A stretch of 64,000 bases of DNA from contig NC_064650.1 of assembly GCF_001723175.1 (NCBI RefSeq), positions 5,642,001-5,706,000 of the forward strand, given 5' to 3'. Below the pieces are notes generated by a model. It was not told where the DNA came from. It saw only the letters and a list, made by a program, of their open reading frames with translations, and searched no databases. Made by a program: the position numbers and the translations under genes. Of this stretch, positions 11,525-22,880 are shown in pieces. Position 1 is the stretch's first letter, and every line of letters begins with the position of its first letter. Source of the stretch: Penicillium oxalicum (taxonomy: Eukaryota; Ascomycota; Eurotiomycetes; Eurotiales; Aspergillaceae).

Positions 11525-12215
11525 GTTGAACCCAGGACAAGGTGTGAATAAATTTGTTGGAAGTTCAATGGGAGAAGACTTCTGAGCGCGCCGCGATATT
11601 GGTGAGGCTATTGACGTCAGAGCTTTGCGATGGGCACGGCTTTTTTTTTGGTAGACTAATAGGGTGATGTATGTTCCGAGTAGTGTCAAATGGCTATCAA
11701 CTTTTTCCAAAACGGTCCCTCGTAGCCCCTCATGGCAGGCATTTTTCCGGATTGGGTCTAAGCCCGTCGTTACTGATGAGTCAGCAGATTTTTTCACTCC
11801 GCTTCCATAATAGGAAGGTTCCATTCTCCCCACATGACTCAGCGAGTCACGAGTTCAGCCTGGGACTGGCTTATCGGGCGGAGACTCCTCACCCGGCGTC
11901 ATTGCTTCCAGGGTTCCAGCTTTCCCCCCCAACCACTTTTGCTTCCCCATACCTCCTCCCCGAGCACAGGTACAGGCTTCAGTTCTGTGTTGTGCTTTAT
12001 CTTCTACACTGAATTTCGATCATCCCGATCCTGTAAGTTAGAGATGGATTCTCACTTCTCTCTTTCTCACTCTCTCATTCAGTCATTATATCATCACTTC
12101 ATCATCTGATCCGTTACTGATAAGAGTTGCCGCTTGGCCACGCAGGTACCCGTTTCCATCAACACGTCCCTGACATCCTCGTTACAGTCATCAGCTCAAA
12201 GCTCAAGAAGTCATC
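11525..12215. other. Divergent promoter sdo1 / cpyA
   Basis: About 690 bp between two divergent start codons. The cpyA side has a CT-rich leader (CTCTCTTTCTCACTC near 12060) typical of fungal transcription start regions. No gene seen. Confidence 0.6.
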
Positions 12216-13997
12216 ATGAGACTTTTGCCAGCAACATTGCTGGTGGGAGCCGCTTCGGCTGCGGCTCCACCTCTCCAGCAGGTGATGGGCGTTCACCGTG
12301 AGCACGCTGAGGGCCTGGCCAAGCAGGGTTCGAACATCATCGAGGACTGGGCCAAGGCAGGCTCAAACGTCCTCGAGGACTGGGCCAAGAAGGGCGCAGA
12401 TGCCATCTCAGAGCCAATGGAGAAGCTCAAGAAGGAGTTTAGCTCTCTTTCGGATGAGGCCCGTGGTCTTTGGGAGGAGGTTGCTCACCAGTTTCCCAAC
12501 ACCATGGACCATGCCCCAATGTTGTCTCTGCCCAAGAAGCACACCCGTCGTCCTGATTCTCACTGGGACCACGTGGTGCGTGGAAAGGAGGTGCAAGATA
12601 TTTGGGTCTCTGGTGCCGATGGCCAGAAAGAACGCGAGATTGGTGGTAAGCTTGAGTCTTACGACCTCCGCGTGAAGAAGGTGGATCCCAGCGCCCTCGG
12701 TGTGGATCCCAACGTCAAGCAGTACAGTGGATATCTTGATGATAACGAGAACGATAAGCACCTGTTCTACTGTAAGATGGACTCGCTCCTTGAATTCGCT
12801 CACACATCATGCTGACCAAACAAAAACAAAGGGTTCTTCGAATCTCGTAATGACCCGAAGAATGACCCCGTCGTTCTCTGGTTGAACGGTGGCCCTGGTT
12901 GTTCTTCACTGACCGGCCTGTTCATGGAGCTTGGACCCAGCTCCGTCAACAGCAAGCTAGAGCTCGTCTATAACGATTACTCTTGGAACTCCAACGCCTC
13001 CGTGATCTTCCTTGACCAGCCCGTGAACGTTGGATACTCCTACAGTGGCAGCAGTGTGAGCGACACGGTCGCTGCCGGCAAGGACATCTATGCTTTGATG
13101 TCTCTGTTCTTCAAGCAGTTCCCCGAGTACGCTAAGCAGGACTTCCACATTGCTGGCGAGTCTTACGCTGGCCACTACATTCCTGTCTTCGCTTCGGAAA
13201 TCCTCTCTCACAAGAACCGCAACATCAACCTCAAGTCGGTGCTGATCGGCAATGGTTTGACCGATGGCCTGACTCAGTACGAATACTACCGTCCCATGGC
13301 TTGTGGTGATGGTGGCTACCCGGCTGTTCTCGACGAGGCTTCCTGCCAGTCAATGGACAATGCCCTGCCTCGCTGTCTTTCCATGATCAAGTCCTGCTAC
13401 GACAGTGAGAGTGCCTGGGTGTGCGTTCCCGCTTCCATTTACTGCAACAATGCTCTCCTTGCCCCCTACCAGCGAACTGGCCAGAACGTCTATGATGTTC
13501 GTGGCAAGTGCGAGGACTCTTCCAACCTGTGCTACAAGGGCATGGGTTACGTCTCTCAGTACCTCAACCAAGCTAAGGTTATCGAGGCCCTTGGTGCTGA
13601 GGTTGATGGCTACGACTCTTGCAACTTTGACATCAACCGTAACCTCCTCTTCCACGGTGACTGGATGAAGCCTTACCACCGTCTCGTTCCCGGTCTCATC
13701 GAGCAGATTCCTGTCCTCATCTATGCCGGTGACGCAGACTTCATCTGCAACTGGCTCGGCAACAAGGCCTGGACCGAGGCTCTTGAGTGGCCTGGCCAGA
13801 AGGAGTTCGCTAAGAAGGAACTGAAGGACCTTGCCATTCAGCAGAATGAGCACGTTGGCAAGAAGATCGGTCAGATCAAGTCTCACGGTAACTTCACCTT
13901 CATGCGTCTGTACGGTGGTGGCCACATGGTTCCCATGGACCAGCCCGAGGCCAGTCTGGAATTCTTCAACCGCTGGCTCGGCGGTGAGTGGTTCTAG
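12216..13997 (+). CDS. cpyA: Vacuolar carboxypeptidase Y (serine carboxypeptidase S10)
   Basis: Two exons, 12216-12771 and 12832-13997, intron 60 nt, joined as T|GG to give [13 protein letters not shown]; 573 residues. A preproenzyme: signal peptide [17 protein letters not shown], a propeptide of about 110 residues, then the mature alpha/beta-hydrolase. Motifs: oxyanion-hole NGGPGCSS, nucleophile GESYAG (S296), Asp in [12 protein letters not shown] (D486), His in [11 protein letters not shown] (H550). The paired cysteines and NGGPGCSS around the active site fit serine carboxypeptidases. The enzyme removes C-terminal residues from peptides in the vacuole after propeptide cleavage. The propeptide contains an 11-residue tandem repeat ([11 protein letters not shown] / [11 protein letters not shown]). 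Codon use is strongly C-ending, as for a well-expressed gene. It converges with rps18 across 1 kb. Confidence 0.96.
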
Positions 13998-15009
13998 AAT
14001 GCTTCACCAGTATAGCTGCACGATCCCCATGTCTTTCCAACTCAATTCTAGCGGACGTGCTCGTAGGGATCAGAAGACCATCGAATGGTTCCTAGATGGA
14101 TTGGCGTGAATCACTCTCGCAATGTGCCTGTTTTTAGATTCAGATGCTCGTTTTTGATTAGTCCATGTCCATATACGAAGAATTGCTTTCGTTCTCCAGG
14201 TGCTGCCTTCCCAACCCGTAGGTCGTCGGTAGCTGGGAGATTCATGTATTTCAAGTACAGAGTAGGTCCAAATCTCATGTGAAGGGCCATTGTTATTAAG
14301 GTTGGAATGTGGTATACGAATACGTTGCCGCGAGAAACCTCAACTCACTTTGGGAGGTTTTGATTAGACAGTAGGGTATGGGTAATCAGACCGAGGATAC
14401 TAAATCCAAACAGTTGGAGCCAACACACTGAAATGCTAGGTTCCGAGACGACGATGATATACGTATCCATGTCCAGGAGCCCCCGACTTTCGCCTTCCTC
14501 ATCTCCGCCCTATTTGATACTGGGCTTCGATTTCCCTCGTAGGTCTGGCGGGCAGCTTGGTCAGAGAGGCATACTCTAAAGCCCTCAACCCACACGTGAA
14601 ATACTGTGGACTTGTTGAGTGTGGGACGAGGGCTACTTCCACTCTCATGGGGGAAAACATTGAAGCATGGAGTACATATTGAATGGATTTGTCAAAGGTG
14701 ACGACTGGCCTTGGAACAACCGAGACCAGCTGACTGTAGCAAATTGATACGACCGGACTTTCCAAAGTCTACCAAGGCTACTTCCATATACAGCTGCATC
14801 TACGTGATTTCATGACCCTTCCTAGGCCATTTTAATGCGTAAAAAGCACAGCGTTTGGTTCATTTCAAATTGGTATGATTCATTTTCATTTTTGGGACCA
14901 GCGTCACACCCAGTCCAGCGGGGAAAAGATCCCACGGATGCCCATAGAAACACACCGACGATAAAGGAATCCCTCCATAAACCCCCAGAAAATAGACGAG
15001 ACGAGTAGT
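13998..15009. other. Convergent intergenic region cpyA / rps18
   Basis: About 1 kb holding the two 3' UTRs. No open frame with recognisable features and no RNA gene seen. Confidence 0.65.
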
Positions 15010-15932
15010 TTAGCCCTTCTTCTTGCTGACACCGACGGTGCGACCACGGCGGCCAGTGGTCTTGGTGTGCTGACCACGGACACGGAGGCCCCAGTAGTGA
15101 CGGAGACCACGGTGGGAACGGATCTTCTTCAGGCGCTCGAGGTCCTCACGGAGCTTGCTGTCGAGACCGTTGGAGACAACCTGGGTGTCCTTGCCGTCGA
15201 CGATGTCGCGCTGTCTGTTCAGGAACCACGAGGGGATCTTGTACTGGGTGGGGGTCTGGAGGATGGTGACGATGCGCTCAAGCTCTTCGGTGGTAAGCTC
15301 ACCAGCACTATTAGATATCAAGTTAGTAAATCTGCCTGACATTTGTGTCTCAAGGACCCTGCAAGCAGGCAAAAGCATATCTGCAACGCCCTGAAGTGTC
15401 TGAAGTTGTTCGTCTCGATGAATTCGTGAGATACTGCATGTGTCGTCGAGATGGTTGATCAATTCCCTCAAAAAAAATCATGACCGATGGTTGATGGTGA
15501 GTAATCCGGCGTGAGAAGAAAGATCCATCCGATTTTGCATGTTCATATTCGCGTGTTCATGACCGATAAAACGATTAAAAGACACTTGCGGGCGGTGCAG
15601 ATTTTTGCTCGATGGATTGTGCGGGTTGACATACCGCTTGTTGAGGTCGACATCGGCCTTCTTGCAGACCAAGTTGGAGTAGCGGCGACCGACACCCTTG
15701 ATCTGGGTCAGGGCGTACATGATCTTCTGCTTACCCTCAACATTGGTGTTGAGGAGACGCAGAATGTACTGGAAGTTCGTCTTCTCGCCGGACACGAGCG
15801 CTATAGGACAGGCGATGATATGTTAGCTTATGATTTGTGATCGAACTGCCTCGTTTTCGGCAACGCTGATTGTTTCATAATTTCGCAGTGTTGAATGGTC
15901 GAAACTGGCGTAGAAGAGGGCAACGTACACAT
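15010..15932 (-). CDS. rps18: 40S ribosomal protein S18 (uS13)
   Basis: Three exons: 15932-15929 (only ATG plus T), 15800-15635 and 15307-15010; 155 residues. Joining ATGT to CGCTCGTG gives [21 protein letters not shown]; the second junction CG|T gives [16 protein letters not shown]. The protein carries the uS13 helix-two-turn-helix ([20 protein letters not shown]), the conserved [14 protein letters not shown] and the basic tail [33 protein letters not shown] that reaches the 40S head near the P-site tRNA and contacts the large subunit. Intron 1 is 128 nt and intron 2 is 327 nt, the latter long for this genome, with a TACTAAC branch point. The C-ending codon bias fits very high expression. 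Confidence 0.96.
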
Positions 15933-17342
15933 GATGGGCGATGGGCGCGCGTATCGCGATGTGTTGTCGACGAGAGGAATGGAGAGGAGGAAGACTCGAG
16001 TGACTTTTGCTGCCGTTGTGGGATCGGGTAATTGGGGCGCTAACCCCTTATGGAAAAGTCTGTGGTGAGGGCTCGCTTGATCGGGGCACTAGTCCGCTTA
16101 CGGATGACGGGGTCATGTGCCACAATTACTCTGGCTCTCGAGTCTTTTTTTTAAGTTTTTTTTGTTGGTCGAATTTTTCTTCGAGCTTGAGGTTCATCAC
16201 CTGACTTGCATCCAATTTTAGGCACTTGGTTTCAAGAAAAAGGCAGCAAGGCACAAGTCCGCCACAATTATCTGTACCACTCCACAGGTACACCTGCCAA
16301 GTCGCCCTGGGAGCATTGCAAGGAAACAAGACCATGTCGACGATTACCTGAACAAATGAATTGTGTCTCGATTCCTGGGTGTCTTTGAGAGTCGAGATCT
16401 CTCTTTCTTTCGGTGCTCCTGTAATGTTGCCTCACTAGCTGTCCCTGTCAACATCATCATATGGTCGTCGTTCCTCTCCAGCTGGCAAACATGCTTCGAG
16501 TCAACGATTCCTGGAATACATCAACATCCCTTTCAAAGTTACTTCTTTGCCTCAAAGGCGTGCTGGAGGCTCGTCCAATTTTACTTGGCCGTAAATAATC
16601 TTGTCTTTCTTTGGAGTGTTTGGGAAATGAAGATGCGTCTTTGATGCTGCAACAGCCTCTTTGTTTGCAAACCAGCGCGGCCTCGTCTTTTTGTAATAGA
16701 AGCGGCAACCGCTGCATCTTTCATGCTTGCAGTCTTCAAGCTCTTTAGAGACCTGTGCTTGGTAATGGGCATGCTCATTGTTTACCAATGCTCACGCCAT
16801 GGCTTTCATTGTCCTACTCGATCTTAGCCTGCGATTGCATGGCGATCGTGCTTCCGATCTCGAGTTAGTAATGGGTTAGCATGTCCTTGGAAGATAACAG
16901 TGGTCCTACAATCCATTGTTGTCGGTATTCAGAGACAATGACAGCCTAAACAAAGCCCACTGCGTAGTACGTCAAGAATTCTGCATGGAAGCTCACTCGA
17001 TTGTTTTGCTGCAATCAAAGGCAGGCAAATCTTTGCGAACAAGAGACTTGAAGGTACGGAATTTCGACTCGAAGCCATACTATTTAACCCTACGGAGTGG
17101 TCCTTCAATTCTCCTCGATCCATCCACATTTACTTCCAATTCAGACTCCAGTCTATTTCGAAGCATTTCCATTCTATTTGCTCATCTCGATCCGAACTAA
17201 AAAACAACTCTTTCTCTCGTCGGGAAGACCCGTTCATCAAGCTCGTTCTCAGTTCAGCACGATTTCCCTCACAAAAGACTCAGTGACACATACGTTCACG
17301 CCGCGCCTTTTCCCAACCTGACTTACAGGTCATCTCGAGGCT
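15933..17342. other. Divergent intergenic region rps18 / USP-like gene
   Basis: 1.4 kb with the rps18 promoter on the left and the leader of the next gene on the right. Small frames near 16126-16788 overlap on both strands and show no family resemblance. No RNA gene recognised. Confidence 0.6.
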
Positions 17343-19778
17343 ATGGCATCCTCTGTTCATCCCCCGATCCCCGAGGAGCGGGTGTCCAAGTATGACTTGA
17401 CTGCGCTACCCGATCCCCCGGATGATTACACGTTCCTCAACAGGACATTCAAGCAACATAAAACCAAAATCAACTATTTCCATTTGTCAGGGCTGCAACA
17501 AATTGCCAAACACTTTCTTTGGGGCTATTGGTTTGGTAATGTGTCGAAAGCCTCGATCACGAGGGCGATTGCCAAGGTCAACTACTACATGCGCCCCGAA
17601 CACCAGGTTCAGTCCGAAGAGCAGTTGATGGATTTCCAGCGTGACGGCGGTCCTCGCCTACTCCGGTATACGATCAAACCGACTCCCATTCCAGTCAGCC
17701 GTCACTGGCCTTTCTTGTTGAGCGAGGACGATATACGGCAGCTGGGAACCGAACATTATAGCCGTCCAGCAGACGCACCACCCGATGTTTCGGATGCTTG
17801 GCTGTTTCAATTCTTACTGCCATCCAGATCTTTGGGAGTGCCAATTCCAGCGACGAACCAAATTGTGTCGGCCACTGACACTCATCTCACGTCGGAGTTA
17901 CCGGGGCCGAGCCAGGAAGTCGGCGTTTACTCGTCGAATTTTGACCCTGTTCCAGTTCGCGAGGCCATTGAAAAGGCGCTCATCAAATTATGCTACAAGG
18001 ACCTCGAGAGACATTCTCATGCGCCGAGTATGGAACCGGTCGCTACCAGAGTTGCCTCGTCATTCCATGATCTGCGAATCGTTCAGGTAGGTGCTCATCC
18101 GACAGTGTCTGACGTCCGATTGAATCCCGCCACCTATGCATTCGACCCCATGGGCCGTACCTACCCATACCGTGGGCGTGGACCAATTTGGGCGGATGGC
18201 TCTTGCGCTATTGACAGTACTATTGTGCTGGGTATGCTGACCATGGCGGGCTGTACTAATGTAGACCGAGCTGATGGCGCTGAAGAAGCCTTTACCGTCC
18301 TTGAGAAGGCTTTCATTCAAGCAACCAACATGAACTGGGACGCCATTGAGCCTGCGCTTTCCATCGAGCTCAGGCATGCTTATTTCAACCTCCTCTGTGA
18401 GCACAACGAATATATCCGACGGGGTCAACTGGTTCCAATGTGGACCGTCTGGGCAGAGTCCACCAGAAGCTTTGCGCAATTTCGATTGCGCTGGATCGAT
18501 CGTCCCGCGGGACCATGTACGCAATGCGGGCACGTGGAAACCAATTGCATTCCGCACCGCTCAACTGGTTTGACACCACTCTACCGGTTTGGCGATGAGC
18601 GTGGTGTCACAATGTCGAGCTTGCTCAGGCGTACGTGGGGACCGCATTTGAGAGTTGTCTCTTGCGAAGCCTGTGGTACGATCGCAGGGCCGCAAAGGCT
18701 GAACTTCTTGACTGGGCTCCCCTCTCGTCTGGTGGTATCCACCGGGCAAGGAATGAAGGTGCTCAATCATACCGAGGATCAACAGATCCAATATGTTGAT
18801 ATTAACCACCAAGTGAAAAGCGCTCGCTTCCGCTGGCTCGGAGGGGCATACTATTTCTCTGACCATATCCGAGTCTACTGGAATGACGACGAGCGAGGGG
18901 AAACGAAGACGGGCAACATACGCATGTATGATGGCCAAGAGGCAGGAGGCGTGATTGTTGGAGGATTGAGCCCATGGCAAGCAGACGATCGAGTTCCACC
19001 GGAATGGGTGGCCAATGGCATTCCAGTCGCAATCTATGAGCGTATCGTTGACCCTACAGAAGACATGTTGATAGCTGCCGCAAACACTGTCAACAACTTG
19101 ACTCGACTTGTCTCCGAGAAACAACCGGTTCTCTCTTCGCTCACTCCCTGGGCTCCACAAGGTAAATTGGCCCCTTTCCTGCCCTTGGAGCAATTACTTC
19201 CTACTACTGGGGAACGATACCAGGAGATACAGCCCGTCTCAGCACCGGAGACGTTCCAGCCGCAGCCGACACAGGAGGACGCGTGGGTGGAGTTTGAGCA
19301 ACAATTTGGGCTTGAAGACTTGACAAATTTCGACCCAATGAGTATCAACGATCCAATGGGTATCAACGACCCAATGAGTACCAGTTCTATCAACATGATA
19401 CCTGGTCAGGGAGGTCAGGAGCTGGTACCATTTGATCCCCAGACCGGGGGCTTATTTGAAAACCTAATAGAGAACCCGTATAACTCCATCGAAGGTTGGC
19501 GGATGATTCCTGAAAATCAAGTTGCCTCTAACAATGACGCATCAGCTCCCGCCGTCCCTCCCATCAATTCAATGGAGTCAATGGAAGACGCATATTTGGC
19601 CCCCGCTGATCCCCTGGCAGAGTACCAGTTCTACGCCACCGGTAGTCTGAGGGCTGACCCGAAAACTATCAGGCGGGTTCAGAGGCTGCCTGGGAAGAGG
19701 AAGAGTGGGAAACGAAATCTCAAAGACGAGGAAGAGCAACCAGTCCAGAGGGTGAAGAGGAGGAAGATCATTCGGTGA
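17343..19778 (+). CDS. Diverged ubiquitin-specific protease-like protein
   Basis: Single exon, 811 residues. I cannot name it, but the layout resembles a USP (peptidase C19). Residue C288 lies in WADGSCAIDSTIVLGML, which parallels the USP Cys box (GNTCYMNS-LQ-L). Two CxxC knuckles, C392/C395 (CTQCG) and C441/C444 (CEACG), are 45 residues apart as in the USP zinc-binding fingers. A segment FRWLGGAYYFSDHIRVYW (H508) followed by NIRMYDG resembles the His box and following strand. Canonical Asn and Gly-His-Tyr residues are not kept, so activity is uncertain. The C-terminal 150 residues are low-complexity with three copies of a DPMSIN-type repeat, and the end is a strong bipartite basic stretch (KRKSGKRN ... 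RVKRRK) predicting nuclear location. The stop overlaps a GTGAGT donor-like hexamer (CG|GTGAGT at 19777), so a spliced 3' extension is possible. Confidence 0.7.
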   Translation: MASSVHPPIPEERVSKYDLTALPDPPDDYTFLNRTFKQHKTKINYFHLSGLQQIAKHFLWGYWFGNVSKASITRAIAKVNYYMRPEHQVQSEEQLMDFQRDGGPRLLRYTIKPTPIPVSRHWPFLLSEDDIRQLGTEHYSRPADAPPDVSDAWLFQFLLPSRSLGVPIPATNQIVSATDTHLTSELPGPSQEVGVYSSNFDPVPVREAIEKALIKLCYKDLERHSHAPSMEPVATRVASSFHDLRIVQVGAHPTVSDVRLNPATYAFDPMGRTYPYRGRGPIWADGSCAIDSTIVLGMLTMAGCTNVDRADGAEEAFTVLEKAFIQATNMNWDAIEPALSIELRHAYFNLLCEHNEYIRRGQLVPMWTVWAESTRSFAQFRLRWIDRPAGPCTQCGHVETNCIPHRSTGLTPLYRFGDERGVTMSSLLRRTWGPHLRVVSCEACGTIAGPQRLNFLTGLPSRLVVSTGQGMKVLNHTEDQQIQYVDINHQVKSARFRWLGGAYYFSDHIRVYWNDDERGETKTGNIRMYDGQEAGGVIVGGLSPWQADDRVPPEWVANGIPVAIYERIVDPTEDMLIAAANTVNNLTRLVSEKQPVLSSLTPWAPQGKLAPFLPLEQLLPTTGERYQEIQPVSAPETFQPQPTQEDAWVEFEQQFGLEDLTNFDPMSINDPMGINDPMSTSSINMIPGQGGQELVPFDPQTGGLFENLIENPYNSIEGWRMIPENQVASNNDASAPAVPPINSMESMEDAYLAPADPLAEYQFYATGSLRADPKTIRRVQRLPGKRKSGKRNLKDEEEQPVQRVKRRKIIR
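19332..19385 (+). repeat. 18-bp tandem repeat, three copies
   Basis: Three units of 18 bp, starting at 19332, 19350 and 19368, each encoding a version of DPMSIN. Units differ at one to five positions. In frame with the USP-like protein. Confidence 0.9.
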
Positions 19779-20778
19779 GTTTGAACACGACACAGTTTTC
19801 AGAGTATCCCCTCTACGGTTGAGATTTGGTTGAATCTGTTGTTGGGCTGAAGGTGCCCATGGTTAAGATGTTCCGTTTACGCTTGATTTAAACTGCAGGT
19901 AAGTTCTCTTAGTTTTGACTGATTAGATTAGTTTCAAGTTGCCATTGAAGAGAAAGATCAAGTCCAACAATTGCGATCGAGTAAATACTATGTTGATTGT
20001 CTAGGAATCGCCCAACGTGGTCCAGTCTCGTCATTCTGCGGATGCTGTGTATAGAAATGTACAGTACAGATGCACAACGTTAAAGTGCGCACTTGTGTAA
20101 ATTGTACAGTACTCTGGAATATCTCTACCAATGAGAACCATGAGAATCGTAGATTACCAGCACAATTACCGTATGGTAAGGTATTGCAGCAAGCCGTTTC
20201 CACAAAGTGGAGACACTCTCCGCTAATACCCCGGACTCTGGGCGCCAGCAAGCAACTTGCTGGACGTGGTGTGTTGAGAGGTACACGGCACGGGGCCCTG
20301 GACCAAAGGTCATGCTCCTCTTCCTGTGTCGGGGCTCGGACTTCTCCGTGGCTCTCGCTTACCCCCGATTAATTACCCCTCTCAGCGGTCTTTCTCGCTC
20401 CGACTCTCCTTTCATCACCTGGAGCAAGTGCTGCGATCACTCGGCAGTCAAGACAAAAGGGTGCCATGTAGGTATGGTTGTTTCACATGATTTTGGCTCT
20501 AGCACTGTGTGGTCGACGGCTACCAATGGTCACTTTCAACTGCTCTTCGACATACTCCAGCCACCCGCTCACATTGTGTCAGACAATGAACATCTTCTCT
20601 TGATCTATGGTCTATGTACAAGTCTAAGCTCAGTCTCTACACTGACCGGCCAGGTTTATCAACACGAAAGGGGGAATTTGTCCAGAAACGCAAAAAAGGC
20701 AAGGGGAAACAATACGAATATGAGCCAGCCCGTTCACTCTCCTTGGTAAGACACCCAGGAGCGACGAAGCACCATCAA
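19779..20778. other. Convergent intergenic region
   Basis: 1 kb between the 3' ends of the USP-like gene and the peroxidase. A 180-codon plus-strand frame at 20207-20749 has no family signal. If the USP-like gene has a spliced 3' exon it would fall here. Confidence 0.55.
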
Positions 20779-21841
20779 TTACAGACGGGCACGAGGCTGG
20801 CCCTTGGTTGGACCAGTGGGCACGTTGCTCTTCTTCGGAGCGGACACGTAGCCACCGAGCTGATTGTCGGTGTTGATCACATTGCCCTGAGCGTCACGCT
20901 TGATACCGAGCTCCACCAGCTTGGCAAACACCTTGGCAAAGTGATCGAAGAACAGCTCCTTGTCCTCAGCGTATCGCTGGACCCAGGGCAGGAAGCCGGG
21001 GTCGGTCTTCAGTGCCATGTCGGTGGGCAGCATCATGAGGGGCTCCTCATCCTCCTCCGCATCCGGATCCTCATACACGAATTGAGTCATTCCTGTGGCC
21101 AGCTTGCGTGGCTTCCAGTCGAGTTGCAGCAGAAGCTTGAAGAAAGAGTTGGAGAATCGAGTGGGATTCGTCACCCAGGGACCCTCGAATCCGCTGCGGT
21201 CACCGTGGCAGCGACCAAGGTTGTGACCTCCAGCCAACGCAACAATCTCTTGATCATTGAAGCCCATACGGTTGAAAATGAATCGCAAATGATCGGCACC
21301 CAGAGCTCCGTCGGGGAGACGCCCCCGGGGAGGCACCTTGGAGTCATCGACCAGGTCGGTTCGGCCCCCCTGCCAGGGAATGTCCGGACCGCCAAGCTCC
21401 TTAATCGCGACGACACCCGCCAATGTCCACAAGTCTGAATAGGTGATCCACGGGTGCTTTTCCTTGATCGGCTCGAGGAAAGCACGGCCATGCTGAAGAC
21501 CAGCGTTAGCCGGGTCGCCACCCTCTGCCTCGTAACGCATGCCGGCGCCGTTCGAGCCGCCGGTGTCGGACTCGGCGTCATATGTACCGGAAGAGTGCCT
21601 ACATTCGATGAGAAAGACCTCGTTAGCGTTCTTGCTCACAGTCCATGGGTTGGTGTCTGGTCAGGCAGCGGAACCAGACAAGTCTACTCGGTCGTTGACA
21701 CAACAAACGACCACAAAGCAGAGCAACTCACCATGCTAGGCGCACAAAGACTGGACCTGCGCTACCGTCATCATATCCGGGCTTCTGGAGTTGAGCGGCG
21801 ATATCCTTTTGGACCGCATCGAAATCACCGTGACGACTCAT
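20779..21841 (-). CDS. Haem peroxidase, cytochrome c / ascorbate peroxidase class
   Basis: Two exons, 21841-21732 and 21598-20779, intron 133 nt, joined TG|G to give RLAWHSSGTYD; 309 residues. Class I haem peroxidase: distal pocket R34, W37, H38; ADLWTLAG-like segment ([28 protein letters not shown]); proximal histidine H162 in [12 protein letters not shown]; and the [14 protein letters not shown] motif of the family. It reduces hydrogen peroxide using cytochrome c or a small reductant. No mitochondrial presequence is present (the start is [14 protein letters not shown]), so the product looks cytosolic, unlike the longer mitochondrial Ccp1 of fungi. A long frame on the opposite strand (20614-21438) is a shadow. 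The upstream neighbour on the same strand is an unknown coiled-coil gene. Confidence 0.92.
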
Positions 21842-22880
21842 TCTCGGCCGATAAGACCCAGGGACAAGGTGCAACTGAATGTGATGGTGAATCGAACTCG
21901 CTTTGACTGTGATTCGATGCGACTTTGGTTCGCCTTATTATAACGTTGTCAAGGGGGAAGAACGAAAAAATATTGTAAAGAAGACACTTGGGGGGAAACT
22001 CGAGGGAAAAAAAAGGGAAGGGTCGTGAATCTGGAGTAAGACTTCCACATGAAGGCCACCCAGTGGATCCACAGGACGAATCAGTCCGCCCATAATTCTC
22101 ACTCAAAAGTTGCCGAGGTTCTTTGGTCGGTTCATGGGCGCGACAGAATTGCCCATGAGTTTATCGCCGATGCAGCCTGTGGGGGCTTTTTGCCTTTCCC
22201 CATCGAATATGTGAGTGATAGCAAGGGATCATCTCATACCTGTGGCGAGGTTTTCCGATGATCGGCTGGCAGGCAACGTATCTCGGACCCTCGATTCACT
22301 GTCATCGAGATGGAAAAGAAAAGTATTCTGCGTGGCACGAGGCACGATCAGATTATCGTGCAGAAAGAAGAGGGTGAGGTCATGTCACGTCGCCCGATCA
22401 AATGCCGTCGGTCACAGATCTGCTTGCCTCGGATGTTAAAATCTCGGGTCGTTTCACGCGGCTAGCCCGCCCGAGTCGGACTCAGGAGTTTCCATGTAGA
22501 ATGTTATTCTTATTGCCTCCCCCTGTTTACATTTTGGAGTAGTATTTACATTGAGCGTTATCTTTCGGTCGCTCTCGGTCTAGCCCAGAACTTCTCAACA
22601 GACTGACTTATGATTGAACTTCCTCCTGTGATGGTAAATCCTTCAGATGGGCATTTAGACCCAGTTGCTTTGTTTAGCCGCCCTCTAGGGGAAAAAAAAA
22701 GAAAAAAGAGAAGTTCCCAATGATAAGGGCTTGCAGTCGAGAGCAGCAATCAAATTGCGATTTACCATACATCCTAACGAGCGCCTGCATCTTCTAGTGT
22801 ACCTGATCACACCGTTCCATGGCACTGGCAATGGAGGAATGAAAACCGCGTTCATTGCTAGTATTAGAATCTTTGACTAG
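21842..22880. other. Intergenic, peroxidase promoter
   Basis: About 1 kb containing the peroxidase promoter and the 3' side of the next gene. Two A-rich blocks (near 22005 and 22695). No gene seen. Confidence 0.6.

Noticed and set aside
15308..15634. Possible snoRNA in rps18 intron 2
   Set aside because: The intron is long enough, but on the sense strand I found no convincing C box with matching D box (CTGA).
20614..21438. 274-codon plus-strand frame
   Set aside because: It is antisense to the haem peroxidase, whose exons, intron junction and active-site motifs are all on the minus strand.
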